Notes under the pieces: model-generated
Seen by the model: the letters and a program-made list of their open reading frames with translations, nothing else
Database searches by the model: none
Told to the model about the DNA's origin: nothing
Shown here: one piece after another, positions 1-10,940 of the stretch
Layout of the letters: each line of letters opens with the position of its first letter
How positions within the stretch are numbered: position 1 is the first letter of the stretch
Translations under genes and position numbers: made by a program
From: Rotaria socialis
Taxonomy: Eukaryota > Rotifera > Eurotatoria > Philodinida > Philodinidae
Length of the DNA stretch: 64,000 nucleotides
Assembly (NCBI GenBank): GCA_905331475.1
Contig: CAJNYU010002701.1
Location: 1 to 64,000, forward strand
Reading direction: 5' to 3'

Positions 1-431
1 AAATAAATTGATGATTAGAAAGTGTATCGTAGTCTTTTTGTTTGTTCAGTTTATGTTACTGAAATGAATTTTCTTTTTTAATGCTAAAAACAATATAACT
101 AATAATTATTATAGAAAATTTTTATGATATCTACATGACATGTAATTTATTCACGTTGATCTGCTGTGCAAATAATTGAAATGTAGCGTGAAATTCTGTT
201 TAAGTACAACTTGTAGCTGGCATTTTTGTTTGATGACACTCTCTATGAATAAAACGATCAGTTGTTTCATTTTGACATTAACTAGTAAAAAGAATCTATA
301 AATCGTCATTGAAATAAATAAAAAACTGCAGATGTTGCTATTGCTAAACATAAATGTACATAGTATCCTATTCATGATAATTGTCCTATATCATAGTTGA
401 ATTATAGTTGAATGAATAATCGCTGTACCCA

Positions 432-640
432 ACCCATGTAGCCGATAATGAATGAATAATGAAAAAATTACTCATTATTTTCCATTATTTCAAAAAAAAA
501 TGAAATAATGCATTATAATTAATTATTTTTTGACTTTTCAATGTATTACAATGCATTATTCCAAATAATGGACAATTTTGAGATAATGCATTATCATTCA
601 ATGCATTTCAAAGTATTATTTAGGGTAATGTTTTTAAATT
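432..640. repeat. CATTATT-word foldback region
   Basis: The region opens with CCCATGTAGCCG, the same end as the palindromic element at 2431-2550. It then consists of imperfect copies of CATTATT and AATAATG in both orientations. It reads as a diverged, larger relative of that element, but I cannot fix its right border. There is no coding potential. Confidence 0.5.
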
Positions 641-1822
641 AGAAAATTCACTGTTTTCGTACAAGAAATATTGAAAAAGTGATTTAACAGGTAGATGCTT
701 GATTTGCCACAGCTTTCTGTGTATCAAGCGCTTTTCAATAAGAGTCGCACAAGTTAAAGATTTAATAAAAACTGTAACCTGAGTTACATCGCTAAGAGTA
801 TTTTTCGAATCCCTTTCTCCTGATAATGGAAACCTACACTATTGAAAACTTGACTCAAAATCTGATGATTTATATCAGATTATCCTTTCAGTTTCCAAAA
901 TATTTCTCCAGGCCAGCCGAAGAGTTTTCGAGTTTACTCAATCGCTAAGATGTGCACTAACAACCCGAAATCCGATCTCGAGTTTCTATTTGATGCAACG
1001 AAGACTACTAGGGTTTTGAATGCTTTTAGAATATTCTTTAGAATGAAAGGATCACCATCCTTAAACCTCTCAAAAGAAGTTTTCAGTCTTCGTTATTGCT
1101 CAATTTCGACTGTATCTAGTGAATTAAAACTGCTCACAGTATCAATTATAACAGTTTATATCATGAATCATTTTGTTTTCCAAATCTGAAACCATTTTAA
1201 TACTATTGAAGCAGCCTTATGTCATATATACGCTCTTCAACTGTTTTCGCTTTCAACTACAATTCGACATGATCCAATTGGTAGGTTTGAATTCAATATT
1301 AAAATTATTTCTATTTCTTTTTCTTTTTCCTATGTTTTAGATTGATATTGATATCCATTATGATCGAAATGATAAGTTCGAATTTAATAATAATAAACTT
1401 ATTTATTCATTAATTTTTGTTGCTTTAGATTCTTATCGATATGATCAAGATGATACGTTAAGGGATAGATATATACAAGAGGGTTGATGAAAGTTAATGG
1501 TTAAGTTAAGTTAGAGAGATAGATTAAGGTTAAGGGAAAGATATAGATAAGTTAATAGATTCATATTAATGGGGTTAAGTTAAAGGGATAGATGTGCACA
1601 ACCGCAGAGATAGAATTATGGTAATTTGGGTATCGATTTAATAGGATTTTATAGATCTTATGTAGCAAGTGTCGAATAAGAAATTTTCAATGCATTACAA
1701 TGCATTAAATAGGTTGCAGTATCATGTAATTGCATACATTGCATTTCTATGAGGGGTGGACAACATCCCATAAAATCGTGAAATAGTGCAATAACCCGCA
1801 GAAATACTTTACCCTAACAAAG
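641..1822. other. No gene seen; AT-rich with low-complexity TTAAG runs
   Basis: Reading frames are short and show no protein-like composition. Around 1480-1590 the sequence is a purine-rich run of GTTAAG/AGATAG words. At 1684-1740 the GCATTACAATGCATT words recall the repeat at 432-640. I see no exon. Confidence 0.6.
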
Positions 1823-2065
1823 TCAAGGAGAAATCGATAAATTATCTATAGAAAAGATTTATTGTTTTCACTATAAAGGTATTTCTCAAGGAGAAATGGA
1901 TATTTTGCAGCAGAGATGATTTTTTTTCAAACAGAAATATATCAACGATATCCTCCCATTCCAGCAGACGTTTAAAACTATCAAGGAGAAATCGATAAAT
2001 TATCTACAGAAAAGATTTATTGTTTTCACTATAAAGGGATTTCTCAAGGAGAAATGGATATTTTT
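1823..2065. repeat. Direct repeat, two ~85 bp copies 158 bp apart
   Basis: Copies at 1823-1907 and 1981-2065 are nearly identical. Each starts TCAAGGAGAAATCGATAA and ends CAAGGAGAAATGGATATT, with only a few substitutions between them. The spacer differs. The high identity suggests a recent local duplication or a tandem array with a 158 bp period. No coding frame runs through it. Confidence 0.85.
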
Positions 2066-2430
2066 AATAGAAATGGTTTATTTTTAACGTGAAATGAATA
2101 AGACATATCACCGTATATAAGGAGCAGTCCGTGCTGTATATCGTGTTGCATGGTTAAAAGTTGTTCTGATAGTGATGTGTGGAATCTAACAGGTAATCTT
2201 ATGCTGAGATTGTGGTTTTGTAAGTGAAAATGTAGGCGTTCTTGAGAAAAATCGTGGGTAAGTGCGGAATAATGGTGGAGGGTACGGGTGTCTTGAAGCG
2301 GAAAATATCCAGTTGATAATTGTCATGATTGTAGTATTAGCTGTCAGTGGAGTAATACAGTTTTATGGAATAAGAAAATTCCTTCATTTGCAGACTTTGT
2401 TATGCATATATTATGGTTACGAGTGCTATT

Positions 2431-2550
2431 ACCCATGTAGCCGATGGTTGCATTATCATGTAATTATTGCCATTATTTTCCATTATAATGGAGAATACTG
2501 CATTATAATGCCAATAATTACATTATACTGCAATCACCGGCTACATGGGT
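2431..2550. repeat. 120 bp palindromic MITE-like element
   Basis: The element begins ACCCATGTAGCCG and ends with its reverse complement CGGCTACATGGGT. The arms pair over more than 40 bp each, so it is almost one long hairpin. Counting TA as duplicated target, it reads TA-CCCATG...CATGGG-TA, as Tc1/mariner-type MITEs do. The interior uses CATTATA words shared with 432-640. Confidence 0.8.
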
Positions 2551-3669
2551 AAAAAAGCGTTGATCTGGTTCAAGTTAAGGATGATGTGTCTTTTATTTCT
2601 TACATGTTACGCTGTTTTATCTAGGGCTTGTGAAGAAATATTATTCAGTCCAAATTTTGTTTTCTTCGACAGAATGGAAATAGTGATATAGATAGTAATA
2701 TGGCAAAGGAAAAACCAGTTAAAACGGGCGCAAAGAATTTGCATTTATTTGTAGAAATGATAGAAAACAATATTGAAAGGTGTGTTTTCTTTATTTCTAG
2801 TCATAGGTATTGAATTCTACATCGTAGAAAAACTATATATTAGGATTTATAATTCAGCAGCAAACAAAAACTATCGTTACTATTATAATCATTTCAATCA
2901 ACTTGAAATCGAAATAGCATTTAATTGTTTCAGAAATATTTAACTAAATTAACTATAACCACATCAGTAAATTGTTAATCATCATTAGAAGAAGAATCTT
3001 GAACATATTTTCAAACTAACTGATGAATTTTTAAAAATAATCTTCCAAAACCAAACGTAGGTTCAGCGTATTTTTTTATATCTTACGAAATTAAACTTTG
3101 TTTTCAAAGATGAGTTTCTGTGTTTCTGTATAAAAATAAAGATATAATTCAATCATTATAAGAGAGATATTAATTGAAATAAAATATAAACGAGAATGAG
3201 AATTCGTTTAGTGAAAATGTTTTTTAAATTTTTATCATACTACAACCGGGAGAACAAAAAAATTACGGAAGTAATATATTCTATTTACTAATAGTAAAAC
3301 AATGTTTAAGTGTAAAATTGATTTCATATCTATTTTACTTCAAGATCAAAAAAGAAACATTTCATATTTCTTATCAATATTCTCGTATACCAACAGCTTC
3401 AAAAATAAAACTTTATCGAACTATAACTTATCTGTAGCGTTTTTCTAGCTAGAAAATTTCAGAAGTATTTAAAAGTTATTTAAATGAAAGAAATTCTGCG
3501 TTTTCACTTATTCAGGTATTTTCATTTCTTTTCTCCATTGTGTTCCTAAAACAATTATGACACTCATTCTATTAAAAAAAACGCTCCATGCGGTCAGTTT
3601 CTAAGTGATCTGTAATATGCGAGTTTCACATTTTAGCCAGAGCAGGGATGTACTGAAAAGCTTTTTCTA
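2551..3669. other. No gene seen
   Basis: AT-rich sequence with no frame longer than chance would give and no recognisable repeat. Nothing further can be supported. Confidence 0.6.
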
Positions 3670-3673
3670 TGAT

Positions 3674-3995
3674 GGGTCCATAAGAAATTAAAATTATCCT
3701 GGTCTAACTTTTCTTTACAAACATAAATCCTCATTATCCTTTAGATTCCTTTAATCCCTTTAGCCATATTACTCCCATTACTCCCATTACTCCTTTTATT
3801 CCTTTTCCTCCATTTCCTCCCTTTAGTCCTTCTACTACCTTTAGTTCTTTTAGTCCCTTTTGATCACTTTATATCTAAAAAAGGGATTCAAGAGGTTAAA
3901 AGGGCTCAAGGGATCTAAAGGGATCAAACTGATAAATATCACATATATTAATAAATGAAAGTTAGACCAAGATAACTTCAATTTCTTATGGACCT
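3674..3995. repeat. Foldback element, TCCCTTTA words
   Basis: The left arm starts GGTCCATAAGAAATTAAAA and the right end carries its reverse complement ending TTTCTTATGGACC, about 37 bp per arm with few mismatches. The interior is pyrimidine-rich on the left (CCTTTA, CTCCCATTA) and becomes purine-rich on the right (AAAGGGAT), so the inside also folds back. I found no convincing target duplication. Confidence 0.8.
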
Positions 3996-4109
3996 ATGAC
4001 ATTTATCTATAGATATATTTGCATATAGATTCTTTCTTTTCCATTTCTCCTTAAAACGTATGACTTTATGTGGAGTGATCCACTTCTGCTGAAAATGTGA
4101 TCATTTCAC

Positions 4110-4330
4110 GATCAATTGGTCCTATCATCCAATACTGGCGGATTCCTGCCAAGTTCCGGCGCTTTCCGGCAGAAATTGATCGAAAATCACCGGAAAAAGT
4201 CCGAAAGTTTTTTCAACCGGAATATTGCTTCCACAAAATCAACGGAACTACCCGGAACCGGCCGTTTCCAGGCCCGACTCTTCGACCTAGGTTGCAATAC
4301 CCATTATTTCCTAAAATTGACTACATGGGA
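4110..4330. repeat. CCGGAA-word repeat region
   Basis: A stretch of short CCGG, TTCCGG and CCGGAA words whose GC content stands out from its surroundings. Two overlapping open frames cross it, but their translations are only the echo of the repeated word. Borders are not defined by a clear inverted repeat. Confidence 0.55.
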
Positions 4331-4362
4331 AATTTCATGAAAGACAAACATTTCTCAAGAAC

Positions 4363-5231
4363 ACCCAGTGAAAAATATTTCGAAAAAAACCGGAATAGAA
4401 TGGTTTCGTGCGGATATGGAAACCGATCTCCTACGTAGAGAATGTGTTCCTTGTTTGAGCGAATGCGTTCAGAGTCAGAAAGAAATATTCTCGATCTGAA
4501 GGAACTCGTTCTTTACCGTTCCACACTAGTATGGAATACTTTCTTCTATACTGAAAAATCGTTCCCTATTTGAAGAGAAAGCATTCTGAATCATTCTTAA
4601 ACCAGTAGAATTCATTCTAGTTCATTTTCTTTCGGAACGGTTAACATAGCATTTCATCGAAATAAAATAGCTTCCTTTTACGTTCTCTCACGAGCCTTTA
4701 AGACAATGGATTCTCTGAAGAGATGAATGCTTTCTTTTCGAAGCAAACCACATTTTCATTCTAAAATGAAAGGTCTGAAGCAAAGCAGGTTGAAATTGAT
4801 GTGAGAAATGATGGAATCTTCATTCGATTTTACTTTAGGGATATTTGGTCTGATTTAGAAAAATTATTATTTTAATAACGGTTTCAGTTACAACGAATTG
4901 GAGTACGCCATTCGATAGAGCTCGTCAAGTTGCATCAGGAACAGTCTTTTGACTAATTGTAGATTCATCTATTAATGATCACCCAGGTGATCAGAAAGGT
5001 TAACCGTTTTAAAGAAGAGAAAGCGTTCCACAAGTGGCAGAATGCGTTCTTCACTGTTCCATTTCGAAACGACCAAGAACACCTTCTTAGAATGATAGAA
5101 TGCGTTCTAGTGCGTTCCATTTGAGAACGGTTTCCATTTGTTGTGGAACGTTTTCTTTTCTTAAAAAAAGAGCTTCAGTTCTTTTGGAACGCATTCTTTA
5201 CCGTTCTTTTTTAGTAATATTTTTCACTGTG
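4363..5231. repeat. Foldback element with CAGTGAAAAATATT ends
   Basis: The left end CAGTGAAAAATATT (from 4366) is matched by AATATTTTTCACTG (to 5229). In between, the words GGAACG, CGTTCC, GCATTC and GAATGCG recur dozens of times in both orientations, interrupted around 4800-5000 by ordinary AT-rich sequence. CAG-type ends are hAT-like, but the flanks show no clean 8 bp duplication. At about 870 bp it matches the length of the element at 56304-57166, though its ends differ. Confidence 0.7.
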
Positions 5232-5882
5232 CACAGTTATATCGAACAAAAGTAAAATAATGTTGGGAAACAAAATTGTCTGGAATGTTGATTGCACTTC
5301 TAATAAAAAATCATACAAAATGGAAATGAAACGGAAATATTAGTGTTGTAATACTTCTTCAATCATCGTTTGTCTTGTTTTTGAAATACATATTTTACGC
5401 ATTTAATATTTAAATATAGAATAACCATGGAGATGTTTCGGAAACATATTACTGACGATGAAAAGTAAACTAAACATTCATATTTTTTGAACTACACTAG
5501 ACGCTAGAAACAAATAATGTTTGACTTGACAAACGACTTCCTTCTGAGTCAAATAAGTCAAACATATAACGCATTTATTGTGCAAACATGAGTATATAGA
5601 AAATTTATTATAAACTACTTGTTTATCGAAGAAGAACAAAGTAAAAGTCACTCATCTTCATCGTAAATAGCTATGAACGTCATACATTACAGCACAAAAC
5701 TCTAGAGTAAGTTTAGATGATAGTTTATCACCATCTGTAAAATCGATTCTGAGTTTTTAAGTAGAAAGAAAATGGTGATATAAATTTTTTCCATATTCCT
5801 AAAACCTCAATAAGACATCATTTCTGTTTTCTGGCAGTAAATAATTGAAGTTGCCGATAGAGAACTTGTTTCGACTCATGCT
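5232..5882. other. No gene seen
   Basis: AT-rich sequence with only short frames. I see no splice-bounded exon and no repeat structure. Confidence 0.55.
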
Positions 5883-6569
5883 CAGGATGGCCAGATCTTC
5901 TGAAAAATAAGGAGAAATTCTGAATTTTAAACATATTTCTGATTTTTTTCGGAATTTCGTCACTGAAATTAGGCACAATTATAACTCATTACTATAATAA
6001 ATCAATAGTGTTTCATTAATTTTCTCTATTAATCATCTTTTATATTCCTCGTTCGAATTCTGGTGTCGAATTGATTTTTGGCCATATGAAGCATTTATAG
6101 TTAGATTATCGTAATCCGATAATATATATATATATATATATACCCAAATAATGCTTAACTTAACATAAAAGTGAATGGTATTTATTCTTGACAAAGCTTT
6201 TTATTGGCATATGTTATCTTAAACAAATTTACTAGAACAAATGCAAAAGATACGAAATATGCATAAAAATACCGAGATGATGGGATTTAACGTTTTTTTT
6301 TCTTCGTTGGATTTCTTAATCTACGCAGAATGTATGTGAACGAGTTTTAAATTGAAAAAGAAGCTCAACATTAAGTATCACTTATCGATTTTTTGTATTA
6401 GCTAAACGATATATTCACTATATTGTCTTTCTTTTTATTGCAACATCTTTGAAAATAGTTTTAATCAATGAACAGAAACATAGCAGAATTTCAGATGCCA
6501 GTATTTTAGCGGAAGATCTACTAATTTGCCAAAAACTACCATTTTCTGATTTTTGATCTGGCCATCCTG
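5883..6569. mobile_element. Possible old hAT-like non-autonomous element
   Basis: CAGGATGGCCAGATC at 5883 is repeated in inverse orientation ending at 6569. The 8 bp outside each end (ctcatgct and ctcgtact) agree at 6 of 8 positions, as expected of an aged hAT target duplication. The interior is AT-rich, includes a (TA)n run at 6120-6143 and has no transposase. Weak but consistent evidence. Confidence 0.45.
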
Positions 6570-6623
6570 CTCGTACTATATAAACTAAAACATTTATGGG
6601 AAGAAAAGAAGGAGGGAGGTAGA

Positions 6624-6723
6624 CAGGGTTGCCACCTCTTCCACTATTTTCCCGCTGTTCCGCTTTTTCTGTTTTTCTTTCCACTATTTTCCGCTTTTTG
6701 GACTTCATCCGGTGGTAACCCTG
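6624..6723. mobile_element. 100 bp hAT-like MITE with perfect 8 bp duplication
   Basis: The ends are CAGGGTTGCCACC and GGTGGTAACCCTG, inverted with one mismatch. The element is flanked on both sides by gaggtaga (6616-6623 and 6724-6731), a perfect 8 bp target-site duplication. The interior repeats CCACTATTTTCC and CCGCTTTTT. Both ends match those of the 1.2 kb element at 19688-20883, so this is a short member of the same family. Confidence 0.9.
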
Positions 6724-6731
6724 GAGGTAGA

Positions 6732-7866
6732 CATCGATTTACTGCTCACTGTTCTTCTATATATAATTTGATTCAAACAGTGATTATTCTCGTTTTTCGG
6801 AGAATTGGCTTCACGAGTAGACATGTAATCAGAAATGTAAACTACTAAGTATCTATCATTTATTTTTGTTTACATGCATCAATTCGAGTTGCGAATTTTA
6901 CGCTTCTACTGTAAATGGATCCATTTTTCAATTTTGTTTTTCACATATTTTACAGTCCTCTGACATACAAGTGCGTAAATCTGATAGGGAGTAGCTGAGA
7001 CGTCGAGGAATTAGTTCTTTCTGGAGATGCATTGACATTTTCATCTCATAAAGATATCACTGATAGATTTTACATTGTAGAACGATTTTTCAATCAGTTA
7101 CAGTAATCAACTTCACACATTGGTATTTTCAAAATAAGTGTTTTCTTTTAGGCTATTGGTAATTATAAATTTTCATTTTACCACGACAACCAACTAGTGG
7201 AAGTAAGCACCACTCAAACACAGATCCAAGTAACTCAATTAAATAAGATGACTACGGGTGAGTTATCGTAATTATTTCAGTGAAAAATGTCGGCCATCTC
7301 TTTTTGAATGTCATCAGTAGATGAATAAGTCGATGAAAAGCAAAATAATTGAAATCCTGAAACTTTCTATCACTGTACTTTATCTGAATCATGCAACCCA
7401 TATATTGTTTTCTATTAAAATAACTATTGAGCAACTTGCTGTCAGTGTTGCACAAATTTTCAACAATCTGAGAAAATTTTTCGCTCTATACTGGTGTGTA
7501 ACTTTTACGATTAAGGAAATTTTAGAGATTCCATTTCCCGAAGAGTTGCATATAACTCCTTACCTAGAAAGACTAGAATTTTAATAAAAAAAATTGTAGT
7601 CAAAATCAGATTATGATATCAATGAACATGTCGATTTGTCATTATTTTTGTGCACTTCAACTATCAGAAGAACAATATATATGAGAACGATTATAATTAA
7701 GCTAAACGAAGTTATTAGTGTTAAATTTATTCAGCATCTGCTACTATCGTATAGTCATACATAATCATGCGACAATACTCTGTCTATCATTAAAATCAAC
7801 CTCAGCCGTTAGAATAATCACAACAAGTATACATGCCATAGAATAGCTTTGTTCTAGTAATGGCGA
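6732..7866. other. No convincing gene
   Basis: Frames of up to 87 codons occur around 7252-7584 on both strands, but they overlap each other and have AT-rich, chance-like composition. No homology is recognised. The last part would be upstream sequence of the Cys-rich gene. Confidence 0.5.
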
Positions 7867-8316
7867 ATGATTGTACATTCTTATTTTATTATTTCAGTGC
7901 AAAATTCTCAGAATAACGCTACTAATGGTCGTGATAATTATGTTTGTACCGATTGCGGTTGTTATTCTTGCGGTAGAATTTATTCTAGTACCTGCACTGT
8001 ATGTGGAGGGATTTCTGCTGATCCCCCTCAACGTATACGTTCACGTTATCTTTGTGTTGAATGTGCTAGACGGTATACTACTTGTATCTGTAATAAACAG
8101 CCAACTATTCGGCCACCTACTTCTTTCAAGTTTCGGGATCCACCGAAATATTGTTGGTGCGGCTGTTGTACATGTTGCACGTACTCATGCTCTTGCCTCT
8201 GTTGCGACTACTTTTGTGAATGTTTATCGAGTCCTTGTGAGCGTTTTGCACCCTGTTGCTACTGTACTCGTTCTTGCTTTTGGTCATGGTGTCCTTGCTC
8301 GTGCTCTCGGCCATGA
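7867..8316 (+). CDS. Cysteine-rich protein, unknown
   Basis: The frame encodes 149 residues with 30 cysteines, nearly all after residue 26. The first part holds spaced CxxC pairs (CTDC, CTVC, CVEC) of the kind that bind zinc. The second half is denser, with CxC, CC and CxCxCC clusters, and ends in SRP. There is no recognised family; a metal-binding or disulphide-rich secreted role is only a guess. The start is uncertain: ATG at 7867 works, but the first ten codons overlap a pyrimidine-rich tract ending in TTTCAG at 7896, so the ORF may be the last exon of a spliced gene. AATAAA follows at about 8440. The hydrophobic frame overlapping it by one base shift is its shadow. Confidence 0.55.
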   Translation: MIVHSYFIISVQNSQNNATNGRDNYVCTDCGCYSCGRIYSSTCTVCGGISADPPQRIRSRYLCVECARRYTTCICNKQPTIRPPTSFKFRDPPKYCWCGCCTCCTYSCSCLCCDYFCECLSSPCERFAPCCYCTRSCFWSWCPCSCSRP

Positions 8317-8772
8317 TGAACTTACTTTTGTTTTGTTTAAATCGAGAGCATTATCTTTTTTACTTTTTATTTCATTTTGTCTGTACTAAAATTATCTGTG
8401 TCTCATATCATGTTTGCAAGTATTGTTTTCTCTCACTAAATAAATGTATTGCTTTTACTCATATTCTTGCGTAAATGCAGCAACGATATCAGTTTGGTTT
8501 CATTGGTTTCTGCGAACTTTCCTAATTATTGCATCACTTATTTACAGCACTGGTAATTATAATTACTATTCTGGATAAGAAGAATACTCAGTGTTGGTAT
8601 CAAGTGGTAAATTTGTTGTCGTTTCCGAGAATGACCGATGTCAGTTCGATTTTTATTGTTATGTTTTACTATGAGTGAATTGTGCTGGTCATCATGTTTA
8701 TATATTATCAGCAGATATAAATATTTTTCTTCTAAATTTACTTCTAGATCATAAAATTTGTCACGTCTAAGG

Positions 8773-9981
8773 ATGGGTAGCGCTCCAAGTAATAATAGAG
8801 AAACTAATCGGAACTCAATCAGACCTATGGCAACAATCGATCCATTACAGCAACATAACCCAACTAACACTCCATGGGTGAAAGATCCTGCAATATTTCA
8901 AGATTCAAAACGACCAAAAACAGCTCACAAAGAGAAAGAAGATATAAAATGGCCACTACCACCGAAAGCGAATGAAGACAGCTTTCAGTTTCAGTGGCCA
9001 AAAGATTCAGAACGATATTCAGTAGAAAATGCCTATAATGCAGAGGTAAGATAAAATCTTCATTTACCTTTATAGATATAGAAATATTGAGAGTGTGGGT
9101 GTAGTTTTATTATTAAGCCATACTTATACTCACACCTTCAAGATAGAACACTGATTATTATCACTTGTTCGTAGGTTAATATAAATAATAGTAGATAACT
9201 CGTTAAGCTATTTTCAATCGGAATTCCAAACATTTTTATTTATTTGGTATTTAAATGATTGAAGTAGTTCATGAGTTTTGTTTGTATCTAGGTACCATCA
9301 AAAGCTAAACCAATCATAGAAGAATTAGTCAGACAAGAATATCGTCAGGAAAAAAAGGATTCTAATAAATGGGAAAAGAAGAATTCAAGTCTGCATGATT
9401 CAGCTAATGTTCAATCGACAATGAATACTACATCGTCCACATGTGTTAACTTGTCAAGCTCCTACCAAATCGGCGCATTAATGTCAAATATGACTGATAT
9501 ACAAGCAAGTCTTGATGTCAATGTAAGATATCGTCTAGAAAAAGTATCTAAAGAGACAGAAACGGTGATCCAACGAATAATAGATGATGCCACTACTCAA
9601 CAAGACGAACTTTTGAAATATGGTGAACAACGACAAATGATCTATGACGAATTACATCGTGAGTGGTTATACAAATACATTGTTGCACTCGATGAATGGC
9701 AGTCAAAGCAACTAGGCGAATGGCAAGACGAGTTGAGTGAATATCAGAAAAGAATACTTAATAAATCTCAAGAAAAGATAATCGCTGTTAACAAACAAGC
9801 AGCCGAAATCAAATTACGAATCCTTAAAGAAGAACAAAACAACGCATCTTCTGATGCCAATGCGCTTCTTGCAGCCATTGAGTCTCTATCAGATAAACAA
9901 GCTTTGCAAAATTTGGGCAGTGAAAAAACTACCGAAATAAAACTATTGATAAGAGCGAATGTTGGTGCTAAATTACCATAA
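8773..9981 (+). CDS. Coiled-coil protein with possible N-myristoylation site
   Basis: Two exons, 8773-9045 and 9292-9981, join in phase 0 through a GT-AG intron and give 320 residues. The chosen ATG yields MGSAPSNN, which fits the N-myristoylation pattern (Gly2, Ser6). Residues 1-90 are polar and probably disordered, with several Trp-Pro pairs. The second exon is rich in Glu, Lys and Gln; about residues 185-290 are predicted by eye to form a long helix or coiled coil. No family recognised. A CTTCTAG acceptor 25 bp upstream of the ATG suggests a 5' UTR intron or a spliced-leader acceptor. The intron contains a small inverted GTGTGGGTGT repeat. Confidence 0.75.
9083..9146. repeat. Small GTGTGGGTGT foldback in intron
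   Basis: Inside the intron of the coiled-coil gene, ATTGAGAGTGTGGGTGT is followed by the loosely inverted CTCACACCTTCAAGATA. The same end sequence occurs at the palindrome near 14087-14127, so this is a dispersed family. Confidence 0.5.
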
Positions 9982-10940
9982 TAGCATCCTATATTCACTT
10001 AAGAACATAACAGCAATCGTCATAATCAACAATTACATACACGAAAAACTTCTTACACATAATGAACAGACACGTAGACAATTACAGTAACGAAGTTTTA
10101 ACATTTTTTTTTCAAATTATTTTCTGAAATAAAATCGAATCTTCTTGTATTTCTTATATACAATCAAATTTCTCACTTAAAATGATTCTACCGATAGATA
10201 GCAAATCTCTTATTGAGGTACAGTCAATGAACAATAATATATTTGTTAAAATTTGTATTGAGTTCGAGAGGATCTTTTTTTAATTAAATATGATATCTAT
10301 TATATTCCCTTTACTGATCAATCTTGATCTCAAATGGTTTTTGTTGATGGAGGCTTCATTCATTTCCTGTCTACTAGGAAGTCTTTAAAAAAATTGAGAC
10401 TATTTCGTATTTTTAGATCTTCGCACATATCGGAATAATCAGTATATACTATCTACTAGTCCAATATCTATAGACCCACAATTAATTATGTAAACGCTTG
10501 TATGAAGTGTTGAAACTATCACTATACAAAGACAAAACAACCTTTCTACAATGAATATTATTGTGGCATCGAATCATAAGTAATGATTTTAGAAACGTAA
10601 TGATCAAACAATTTATTCTATGTTGAAATGGATAAGAATGTTAATTGAATCGTTCATTAAACACAAGATTGAACTCATTTTTTGACAATTAATAATCGAA
10701 GTCTTGAAAAAGAAGTAAGCAAGCAGGAATAGTGTATTATCATTATGTTGAGGCTATTTTTCTTCGTTTATTCGCATGTTCAGGATCGTCTCTTGACTAG
10801 GAGAGGAAATTATTTCATAATCATAGATTAAGCATAACTAGCGTTGGTTTACTAAATAAATTATCGATTCTTCTATATTAAATATTTTGTCTTTACAGAT
10901 AAATATAAGTAACGTTAGACAACGACAAAAAAAGTAATGC
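9982..10940. other. No gene seen; convergent 3' ends
   Basis: Lies between the 3' ends of the coiled-coil gene (+) and the VIT/VWA gene (-). AT-rich with no open frame of note. An AATAAAATC after 10125 could be the polyadenylation signal of the plus-strand gene. Confidence 0.55.

Noticed and set aside
4097..4438. 113- and 74-codon overlapping plus-strand frames
   Set aside because: Both lie in CCGG-word repeats and only reflect the repeated word; no homology or splice context.
7871..8389. 172-codon hydrophobic frame resembling a membrane protein
   Set aside because: It is the one-base-shifted shadow of the Cys-rich frame: TGT/TGC codons become Val/Ala codons. The Cys pattern is far less likely by chance.
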